DNA from: Acidobacteria bacterium AH-259-L09
Lineage (GTDB): Bacteria; Acidobacteriota; UBA6911; RPQK01
Direction: 5' to 3'
DNA length: 6,504 nt
Assembly (NCBI GenBank): GCA_027717875.1
Contig: JALLOL010000146.1
Span: forward strand, 1-6,504
Shown: positions 1 through 4,843 of the stretch, piece by piece
Layout: each line of letters opens with the position of its first letter
Numbering within the stretch: position 1 is the stretch's first letter
Made by a program: the position numbers and the translations under genes
The notes under the pieces: generated by a model
Seen by the model: the letters and a program-made list of their open reading frames with translations, nothing else
Told to the model about the DNA's origin: nothing
Database searches by the model: none

Positions 1-2
1 GC

Positions 3-17
3 GGGGTCATTGACCCC
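3..17 (-). terminator. GC-rich palindrome just after the isomerase stop; possible terminator cut by the window edge
   Basis: A perfect palindrome, GGGGTCA-T-TGACCCC, begins one base beyond the TAG stop of the minus-strand isomerase gene. As RNA it could fold into a six-pair GC-rich stem with a three-base loop. A U-tract, if there is one, would lie outside the window, so termination is only inferred. It could equally be a protein-binding site. Confidence 0.3.
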
Positions 18-18
18 C

Positions 19-1017
19 CTACCTGTCGAAGGCCGCGTCGAAGGCCACTTCGGAAGGTTCGAAGTCAAGCCGGCGTACAAAGGCAGCCGCCTCGGCGGCC
101 CCGTGTTCCCGGTCCATTCCGCTGTCCTCCCACTCCACCGAAAGGGGGCCTTGGTAGCCGATCTCGTTGAGGGCCCGAATCACCTCCTCAAATCGGATGC
201 TGCCGCGGCCCAGAGAACGGAAATCCCAGAACCGCTCCGGATGACCAAAAGGCAGATGACCTCCAAAAACTCCTGAACGTCGGGGTGTCGCAGACCAATA
301 CACGTCCTTCATGTGGACATGGTAAATTCGATCCCGAAAAGTTCGAATAAAGGCGACGTAATCGACTCCCTGGTAGCCAAAGTGACTGGGATCGAAGTTG
401 AAGCCGAAGGTCTCACGGTGATTCAAGGCCTCCAAGGCGCGTTCAGCACTGGAGATATCAAAAGCGATCTCGGTGGGATGAGCTTCCAGTGCAAAACGAA
501 CTCCGACCTGGTCGAAAACATCGAGAATGGGATTCCAACGATCTGCCAAGTCTTTGTAACCGGCATCGACCGACTGTGGCTCCACCGGCGGAAAGGAATA
601 CAAAAGGTGCCAAATGCTGCTTCCTGTAAAACCGTTGACCACCTTAAGCCCAAACCGGGCAGCGGCACGGGCCGTGTTCTTCATCTCCTCGGCAGCTCGC
701 TGGCGAACTCCCTCTTGATCCCCGTCTTCCCAGACATGGGGGGGGAGGATGCTCTTATGACGGTTGTCAATGTTATCGCATACGGCCTGCCCTACCAGAT
801 GGTTACTTACGGCGAAGCACTTGAGTGCGTGTTTGTTGAGAATTTCCCATCGCTGCTCACAGTAGCCGTCTTCTTCTAATGCCTTGTGGACATCAAAGTG
901 ATCTCCCCAACAGGCCAACTCGACGCCATCGTAGCCAAAATCCTGGGCCTTTTGGCAGATCGTCTCGAAGTCCAAATCAGCCCATTGTCCGGTAAAAAGC
1001 GTTACAGGTCTCGCCAT
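19..1017 (-). CDS. Sugar phosphate isomerase/epimerase-like TIM-barrel protein (xylose isomerase-like, AP endonuclease 2 superfamily)
   Basis: The 332-residue product looks like a complete xylose-isomerase-like TIM barrel. Family members isomerise, epimerise, dehydrate or eliminate on sugars and keto-sugars using a divalent metal in the cytoplasm. Expected barrel landmarks appear in order: GVEL at 31-34, LEAHP at 177-181, NFDPSH at 207-212, HVHMKD at 233-238 and SVEWED at 293-298. The likely metal ligands are Glu178, Asp209, His235 and Glu295, by analogy with tagatose/psicose 3-epimerase and IolE-type proteins. The frame also holds an ATG ten codons upstream (1047). I prefer the ATG at 1017 because GGGAGG lies six bases before it and the family-like sequence ([12 protein letters not shown]) begins there. 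It is transcribed divergently from the transporter cluster and shares its upstream region. The exact substrate is unknown; the long C-terminal part ending in VAFDAAFDR seems intact. Some relatives in this broad group cleave 3-keto-glycosides, so that role is possible but unproven. Confidence 0.9.
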   Translation of the reverse strand: MARPVTLFTGQWADLDFETICQKAQDFGYDGVELACWGDHFDVHKALEEDGYCEQRWEILNKHALKCFAVSNHLVGQAVCDNIDNRHKSILPPHVWEDGDQEGVRQRAAEEMKNTARAAARFGLKVVNGFTGSSIWHLLYSFPPVEPQSVDAGYKDLADRWNPILDVFDQVGVRFALEAHPTEIAFDISSAERALEALNHRETFGFNFDPSHFGYQGVDYVAFIRTFRDRIYHVHMKDVYWSATPRRSGVFGGHLPFGHPERFWDFRSLGRGSIRFEEVIRALNEIGYQGPLSVEWEDSGMDREHGAAEAAAFVRRLDFEPSEVAFDAAFDR

Positions 1018-1022
1018 GACTG

Positions 1023-1029
1023 TCCTCCC
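1023..1029 (-). promoter_or_regulatory. Ribosome binding site of the isomerase gene
   Basis: Read on the minus strand the bases are GGGAGGA. The GGAGG core ends six bases before the ATG at 1017. This near-ideal Shine-Dalgarno sequence selects that start over the in-frame ATG at 1047, which lies upstream of it. Confidence 0.8.
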
Positions 1030-1037
1030 TGGCTGCG

Positions 1038-1066
1038 AGGATAGCACACCAAATCTTAGAAGTCAG
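1038..1066 (-). promoter_or_regulatory. Candidate sigma70-type promoter for the isomerase gene
   Basis: On the minus strand a -35-like CTGACT (1066-1061) is separated by 17 bases from a -10-like TATCCT (1043-1038). The -10 is preceded by TGC, an extended -10 arrangement. Each hexamer matches four of six consensus bases. Transcription would start near 1031, giving a short leader that contains the ribosome binding site. The -35 lies in the outer edge of the heptad repeat array. It was found by eye only. Confidence 0.35.
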
Positions 1067-1120
1067 GAGCCAGGAGACAGGAGTCCAGGAGTCAGAATTC
1101 AGAATCCAGAATCCAGAATT
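1064..1120. repeat. Left heptad tandem array
   Basis: Eight consecutive units follow one another without spacers. Four are CAGGAGN-type (1064-1092, the third being eight bases long) and four are CAGAATY-type (1093-1120). The change from CAGGAG to CAGAAT happens once, halfway. The units match the right array (1260-1301) in reverse complement. Confidence 0.85.
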
Positions 1121-1152
1121 GGCTCTTTCAGCTTTTGGACTCTGAGAAGTTT

Positions 1153-1190
1153 GAAAGTTGAAAAGTTGGAAGGTTGGAAAGTTGAGAGTT
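1153..1190. repeat. Left octad tandem array
   Basis: Four consecutive 8-bp units of the form RAARGTTG occupy 1153-1184, followed by a partial unit AGAGTT at 1185-1190. The period is exactly eight bases, in contrast to the seven-base period of the outer array. The reverse complement recurs at 1232-1259. Confidence 0.8.
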
Positions 1191-1193
1191 AAA

Positions 1194-1224
1194 AACTTGA
1201 AAATGACAAAGCGCCCATCAAGTT
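1194..1224. repeat. Central hairpin of the inverted repeat element
   Basis: AACTTGA at 1194-1200 and TCAAGTT at 1218-1224 are perfect reverse complements around a 17-base non-repetitive loop. This is the centre of the larger inverted structure. Confidence 0.6.
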
Positions 1225-1231
1225 GAGCCTG

Positions 1232-1259
1232 CAACCTTCAACTTTCCAACTTTCAACCC
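1232..1259. repeat. Right octad array, inverted copy of the left octads
   Basis: Units CAACCTT (1232-1238), CAACTTTC (1239-1246) and CAACTTTC (1247-1254), plus a degenerate AACCC, are the reverse complement of the GAAAGTTG-type units at 1153-1190. Confidence 0.75.
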
Positions 1260-1301
1260 TTCTGAATTCTGGATTCTGAATTCTGACTTCTGGATTCTGT
1301 C
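1260..1301. repeat. Right heptad array, inverted copy of the left heptads
   Basis: Six uninterrupted 7-bp units of the form TTCTGNN run from 1260 to 1301, followed by TCCTTG. They are the reverse complement of the CAGAATY and CAGGAGN units of the left array and end just before the predicted promoter of the transporter cluster. Confidence 0.85.
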
Positions 1302-1304
1302 TCC

Positions 1305-1333
1305 TTGTAGCCTCCCTGAAATCATGCTAAATT
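1305..1333 (+). promoter_or_regulatory. Candidate sigma70-type promoter for the OPT-PqqD cluster
   Basis: TTGTAG (1305-1310) and TAAATT (1328-1333) are separated by 17 bases, and TGC directly precedes the -10, giving an extended -10. Each hexamer matches four of six consensus bases. The start would fall near 1340, leaving a leader of about 37 bases before the OPT start. The -35 overlaps the outer edge of the repeat element, as on the other strand. By eye only. Confidence 0.35.
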
Positions 1334-1364
1334 CCCCAGCGGCTCTGTACTTTCACACTCGAAC

Positions 1365-1370
1365 AGGAGG
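1365..1370 (+). promoter_or_regulatory. Ribosome binding site of the OPT transporter gene
   Basis: A perfect AGGAGG ends six bases before the ATG at 1377 and fixes that start. It is the strongest Shine-Dalgarno in the plus-strand cluster; the later genes have weak or no such site. Confidence 0.85.
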
Positions 1371-1376
1371 CCGAAG

Positions 1377-3371
1377 ATGAAGGATCCGGACCTTGTTGAG
1401 ACCAAGGATTTTAAGCCGTTTGTGCCCGCCGAGACTCAACTTCCTGAGCTGACCTTCAAAGCAGTAGTCTTGGGGGTTGTGATGGCGATCGTTTTAGGCG
1501 CAGCCAATGCTTATCTGGGAATGAAGGCGGGACTGACGGTGGCCGCCACCTTTCCCGCAGCGGTAGTGGCCATGGCCGCTCTACGATGGTTGAAAGGATC
1601 TGTGCTGGAGGAAAACATCGCCCGAACCACTGCATCGGTCGGAGAAGCCCTGGTTGCGGGTGCGATTTTTACCATTCCGGCTTTTGTCATTAGTGGTGTG
1701 TGGGACCGTTTGCGCTACTGGGAAAGCACCCTCATCATGTTGATAGGAGGCCTTCTAGGTGTTCTTTTTGTCATCGTTCTGCGGCGTACGATGGTGGAAG
1801 AAGCCGAGTTGCCTTTTCCGGAGAGCGTGGCCGCCGGTGAGCTGGTCAAAGCCGGTCAGGGAGGGCAAACCGGGGCCCGACATGTCTTCTCAGCCATGGG
1901 CATTGCTGGAGCCTGGGAACTCATCAAGAACAGTAACGGAGTCCAAATCGTTTCCGATTATACCCGAACGTTTATCTCACTGGGGACTTCCAGCATCGAA
2001 ATGCTGGGTCAAAGGATCAGCTATGTGGGAGGGCTGCTGCTGGAATCTCCCGCGGCCTCTCCTGCCCTGGTTGGTGTGGGATTCATCGTCGGTCCTTCGA
2101 TCGCCTCGGTTCTCTTTTGCGGCGCTCTCCTGGGTTGGCTGCTTCTCGTTCCGCTGAGTCTGTTTTTGAATCCTGGCCTGGCAGCGCAGGTCGGTGAACA
2201 AGCCTCCTGGGTTGATCTCAGTGTCGAAGTCTGGCTGCGACAGGTACGCCCCCTGGCCGTGGGGACCATGATTGTAGCGGCATTCTATACCCTCTTCCGG
2301 CTTCGGAAGTCACTCCTTGAAGGCATTGGAAAGGCCGTCCGCGACCTACGAGCGGCTAAGACGGGAGCTAAGGAGGTAAACCGGTTGGAGATCGATCTGG
2401 ATTTCAAGAAAGTCGGTATGGCCATCGCTCTTCTGTCTATTCCACTGTTTTTCCTCTACCTCTACTTCAGCCGCTCCATCTTTGGCTCTCTCCTTCTTAC
2501 GGTAGTAATGGTGGTTCTCGGTTTTCTCTTTGCAGCCGTGGCAGCTTACCTGGTTGGGCTCTTGGGAAGCTCAAATAACCCCATCAGTGGCCTCACTTTG
2601 AGCACTCTTCTGATTTCCGCCGTCCTCATGGTCATGATTGGCGTGACGGGGAACTTGGGGATCATGGGCGTTTTAGGTGTGGCGGGGGTTGTCTGCTGTA
2701 CGGCGGGGATTGCGGGCGACATGATCCAAGATCTGAAGGTGGGGCATATCCTGGGAGGAACGCCCTGGAAAATGGAGCTGGGAGAGATCATCGGGGTAGT
2801 GTTCGCAGCCCTGGTCCTGATCTGGCCCATGATCGCCATGGATAAGGTTTACGAAATCGGCAGTGCTGAGCTGCCGGCGCCGCAGGCCGGTCTGATGGCG
2901 CTGATGGCGCGTGGCATCGTGGGAGGAGAGATGCCCTGGCCTTTGGTGATTGCCGGTATCTTTTTTGCCTTGGCTCTAATTCTGATCAAAGCTCCGTCTC
3001 CAATGTTGATCGCGGTCGGAATGTATCTTCCCTTCCATTCGACAGCCGCCATCTTCGTCGGTGGAATCATTCGCTGGATTCTGGATACTCGGTTGGAACG
3101 CAAAAGAGTGAGTGCAGTGGAGCGGACTAGCGCTGTCAACACCGGTGTCCTCCTCTCCTCAGGATTTATTGCGGGTGAGGCCCTGATGGCAGTTCTACTA
3201 GCCTTTTTGGTCTTAGGATCCGACTTTTTTGAGTGGGGTCGCTTATTCCCCCAGATCTCCGCCAATCCCTGGCTGGGGATGCTTGCCTTTCCCTTGCTGG
3301 TGTACCTGCTGGTGAAGGTTCCCTTGAACGCCATGCAAAAAGGAGGGGCTCCCGGGGTCAAACTGGAGTAA
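1377..3371 (+). CDS. OPT-family oligopeptide transporter (integral membrane)
   Basis: The 664-residue protein is almost wholly hydrophobic, with many membrane segments, as expected for the prokaryotic branch of the OPT family. That family moves oligopeptides or metal chelates across the inner membrane, probably with protons. Conserved blocks are visible in order: LGAANAYLGMKAGLTVA (40-56), EENIARTTASVGE (78-90), ELPFPESVAAGELVKAGQ (144-161), VGPSIASVLFCGALLGW (238-254), NNPISGLTLSTLLISA (400-415), AGDMIQDLKVGHILGGTPWK (446-465), MPWPLVIAGIFFAL (519-532) and SPMLIAVGMYLPF (541-553). A cytoplasm-like charged stretch at 308-345 separates the two halves. Length agrees with bacterial homologues, and the N-terminus starts without a cleavable signal, as usual. 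It opens the plus-strand cluster, and its TAA stop shares a base with the next start. Substrate is not determinable; the family assignment is firm. Confidence 0.95.
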   Translation: MKDPDLVETKDFKPFVPAETQLPELTFKAVVLGVVMAIVLGAANAYLGMKAGLTVAATFPAAVVAMAALRWLKGSVLEENIARTTASVGEALVAGAIFTIPAFVISGVWDRLRYWESTLIMLIGGLLGVLFVIVLRRTMVEEAELPFPESVAAGELVKAGQGGQTGARHVFSAMGIAGAWELIKNSNGVQIVSDYTRTFISLGTSSIEMLGQRISYVGGLLLESPAASPALVGVGFIVGPSIASVLFCGALLGWLLLVPLSLFLNPGLAAQVGEQASWVDLSVEVWLRQVRPLAVGTMIVAAFYTLFRLRKSLLEGIGKAVRDLRAAKTGAKEVNRLEIDLDFKKVGMAIALLSIPLFFLYLYFSRSIFGSLLLTVVMVVLGFLFAAVAAYLVGLLGSSNNPISGLTLSTLLISAVLMVMIGVTGNLGIMGVLGVAGVVCCTAGIAGDMIQDLKVGHILGGTPWKMELGEIIGVVFAALVLIWPMIAMDKVYEIGSAELPAPQAGLMALMARGIVGGEMPWPLVIAGIFFALALILIKAPSPMLIAVGMYLPFHSTAAIFVGGIIRWILDTRLERKRVSAVERTSAVNTGVLLSSGFIAGEALMAVLLAFLVLGSDFFEWGRLFPQISANPWLGMLAFPLLVYLLVKVPLNAMQKGGAPGVKLE

Positions 3372-3700
3372 TGGCGGTTGACCCGCGTTTTTTGGGCTCT
3401 CGTCCACGCCGCCGTTTGGACTGGGAAGAGGATGGTGAGGGACGGGCCGTGCTTCTGCGGCCCAAGCTCGGTGAGGGTCGTCTCGGTCGTTGGGTTGCCT
3501 CTTACTTCAAAAACCCTTACTACCAGATCCGTTTTGACGAGTTTGGTAGCCTGGTCTGGAAATCTTGTGACGGGAAGACCCAAGTGTCGGAAATCCTCGA
3601 GCAGATGCGCGAGCGCTTTGGAGATCGAATTGAACCCGCCGAGGAGCGTTTGTACGAATTCATTTGCAAGATGCATCGAGCCAAGCTGATCGAGTTTTAG
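3371..3700 (+). CDS. PqqD-family (RRE-fold) small protein coupled to the OPT transporter
   Basis: The 109-residue soluble protein has a basic N-terminus (RPRRR at 11-15) and a C-terminal PqqD-like winged-helix region at about 50-109. That region contains FDEFGSLVWKSCDGKTQV (55-72), then an acidic helix, EPAEERLYEFICKMHRAKLI (88-107). The FDE-G-LVW--CDGK pattern and the final helices are typical of PqqD and of the RiPP recognition elements that bind leader peptides. No PQQ genes, radical SAM enzyme or precursor peptide are visible here, so it should not be called PqqD. The start at 3371 is chosen because its ATG overlaps the OPT stop (TAATG) with GGAG just before it. A longer in-frame extension back to 3233 would run inside the OPT gene and lacks family-like sequence. 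The overlap implies translational coupling. Role unknown; peptide binding or a regulatory partnership with the transporter is inference. Confidence 0.85.
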   Translation: MAVDPRFLGSRPRRRLDWEEDGEGRAVLLRPKLGEGRLGRWVASYFKNPYYQIRFDEFGSLVWKSCDGKTQVSEILEQMRERFGDRIEPAEERLYEFICKMHRAKLIEF

Positions 3701-3743
3701 GGCAATAACGGTCGCGGCTCTGTTAACAATCAATAATAGCATC

Positions 3744-4703
3744 ATGCAATACGCCATCGGAGTGGACATCGGAGGACACAAGATTCGAGCAGCCCTTTGC
3801 AACAGTCGGGGTGACTTTATGGTACGCCACAGTGCTGAGATCGACCCGGAAGCCACCACGGCTCAAACCAATGTCGACATCCTGGTCTGCGTGATTGAAG
3901 CCGTTTTGAAAAAGGCCGGTCTGTCACCACGGGATTTGGCTTGCATCGCCGTCGGTGTGCCTGGAGTGACCAATACCAAAGAAGGCGTTGTCGTCCTCTG
4001 TCCCAACGTCCCTCACTGGGATGGTCTTCCTTTGAAAGGGGCTCTGGAAAAACGCCTGCCTGTCTGCTTGAAACTGGACAACGATGTCAACATGGCGGCT
4101 GTCGGAGAATACTGGAAGGGGGCGGCTTGTGGACACGCTCACTTCTTTTTCTTAGGCCTGGGAACCGGCATTGGTGCGGGGATTTTTGTCGATGGTCGAC
4201 TCTATCGAGGTTCTCATGACGGAGCGGGCGAAATCGGTTACGCGGTTCTCCATCCCGGACTGAGAGAACGTCGAGTCGGTGATTGGGGTTGGCTCGAGTC
4301 CATCGCCTCGGGAGCGGCTATTGAGAAGCTCGGCCAGGATGCCGCTCGTCAACACCCCGATTCGTTGATTCACCAGATGGCAGGCACTCCCGAGCGGGTC
4401 TGCACGGCATTGGTCTTTGAAGCAGCTCGCCAAGGAGACCTGCATGCAGGCCACATTGTGGAGGAAGCGACTGATTACCTGGCACTGGCGGTGGTCAACA
4501 TCACTGCCTTGCTGGATCCTGAACTGATTATATTTGGCGGTGGAGTATCCCGGCAGGGAGAGGGAATCTTGCGGCCAGTGCGTGAAAAAGCTCAGGGATT
4601 CGGCATACCAATCCCGCCCATTTGTCAGAGCAAACTAGAGGACGAGGCCCAGCTCTACGGGGCCGTTTATACTGCACTGGAGCCCATTAATACGGCACTC
4701 TGA
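3744..4703 (+). CDS. ROK-family sugar kinase, zinc motif absent
   Basis: The 319-residue product is a full-length ROK protein, cytoplasmic, probably phosphorylating a hexose or an N-acyl hexosamine with ATP. Visible motifs are the N-terminal phosphate loop GVDIGGHK (6-13), GVPGVTN (71-77), LDNDVNMAA (111-119) with Asp114 as the probable catalytic base, GLGTGIGAGI (138-147), GAGEIGY (160-166), WLESIASG (183-190) and FGGGVS (264-269). There is no N-terminal helix-turn-helix, so this is a kinase rather than a ROK repressor. Two departures from the common pattern stand out. The first loop has GHK instead of GTK. The CxCGxxGCxE zinc cluster and its histidine are missing, with GYAVLHPG and DWGWLES in that region. 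Zinc-less ROK members of this general form exist, so activity is still likely. No clear Shine-Dalgarno precedes the ATG. The next gene starts two bases after its stop, and the SSS transporter downstream suggests uptake coupled to phosphorylation. Confidence 0.9.
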   Translation: MQYAIGVDIGGHKIRAALCNSRGDFMVRHSAEIDPEATTAQTNVDILVCVIEAVLKKAGLSPRDLACIAVGVPGVTNTKEGVVVLCPNVPHWDGLPLKGALEKRLPVCLKLDNDVNMAAVGEYWKGAACGHAHFFFLGLGTGIGAGIFVDGRLYRGSHDGAGEIGYAVLHPGLRERRVGDWGWLESIASGAAIEKLGQDAARQHPDSLIHQMAGTPERVCTALVFEAARQGDLHAGHIVEEATDYLALAVVNITALLDPELIIFGGGVSRQGEGILRPVREKAQGFGIPIPPICQSKLEDEAQLYGAVYTALEPINTAL

Positions 4704-4705
4704 AG

Positions 4706-4843
4706 ATGATGGAAGAGAAAGAAGAACGAATCGGCATTTTCTCGAGCTGGAACTGGTTGTACGTGACGGTGATCGTCTACACCACGGTCCTCATTGTGCT
4801 CCTTTACCTACTAACCGCTATTTTCGACCACAGCATCCAATGA
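4706..4843 (+). CDS. Small single-pass membrane protein, probable symporter accessory subunit
   Basis: This 45-codon frame starts two bases after the ROK stop and overlaps the SSS start in an ATGA arrangement. The product has a charged N-terminus (MMEEKEER), a WNWLY stretch at 15-19, and one hydrophobic helix at about 17-40 ending at AIFDHSIQ. Small one- or two-helix proteins encoded directly before SSS-family symporters are known from several lineages and are often annotated as symporter small accessory proteins. A second ATG at 4709 is an equally possible start. No strong ribosome binding site is present, so translation probably depends on the ROK gene before it. The tight packing on both sides and the clean hydrophobic helix support a real gene. 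Its function is inferred from position only. Confidence 0.75.
   Translation: MMEEKEERIGIFSSWNWLYVTVIVYTTVLIVLLYLLTAIFDHSIQ

Larger units (their letters stand above)
1064..1307. repeat. Imperfect inverted repeat element built of tandem 7-bp and 8-bp units
   Basis: This element fills most of the gap between the divergent genes. The left outer arm (1072-1112) pairs with the right outer arm (1266-1305), with about three mismatches and one indel over roughly 41 bases. The left inner arm (1152-1176) pairs with the right inner arm (1232-1255), with one mismatch and one indel. A central seven-base inverted repeat (1194-1200 with 1218-1224) closes the structure. Each arm is itself a tandem array: heptads on the outside, octads on the inside. 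There is no transposase gene and no obvious target duplication. The minus-strand reading frame across the region is repetitive and looks non-coding. It could be a dispersed non-autonomous repeat, a recombination product or a regulatory array; I cannot tell which. Confidence 0.85.
1018..1376. other. Divergent intergenic region of about 360 bases
   Basis: This gap separates the minus-strand isomerase from the plus-strand transporter cluster. Apart from the repeat element and the two outward promoter candidates listed separately, I see no coding sequence. The minus-strand frame across 977-1234 is simple-sequence rich and has no family resemblance. Confidence 0.8.

Noticed and set aside
313..879. 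A 188-codon plus-strand frame inside the isomerase gene
   Set aside because: It is antisense to a conserved enzyme with an intact metal site. Its own translation resembles no family.
977..1234. A minus-strand frame of 85 codons running through the repeat element
   Set aside because: The translation is low complexity and derives from the tandem units. It competes with the well-placed isomerase start.
1064..1307. CRISPR array or insertion sequence as an explanation of the repeats
   Set aside because: The units are seven or eight bases long with no spacers, and there is no cas gene or transposase. The symmetry is inverted, not a set of direct repeats with unique spacers.
2894..2913. Short direct duplication in the OPT gene encoding LMALMA
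   Set aside because: It is only two near-identical nine-base units within a coding helix, with no sign of function beyond the protein.
3233..3370. N-terminal extension of the PqqD-like protein back to 3233
   Set aside because: It lies wholly within the OPT gene in another frame, and the start at 3371 has a Shine-Dalgarno and the typical overlap.
2849..3859. A 336-codon minus-strand frame antisense to the end of the OPT gene, the PqqD-like gene and the start of the ROK gene
   Set aside because: It shows no recognisable family, has a composition rich in Arg, Thr, Pro and Ile typical of antisense shadows, and lies across three well-supported genes.
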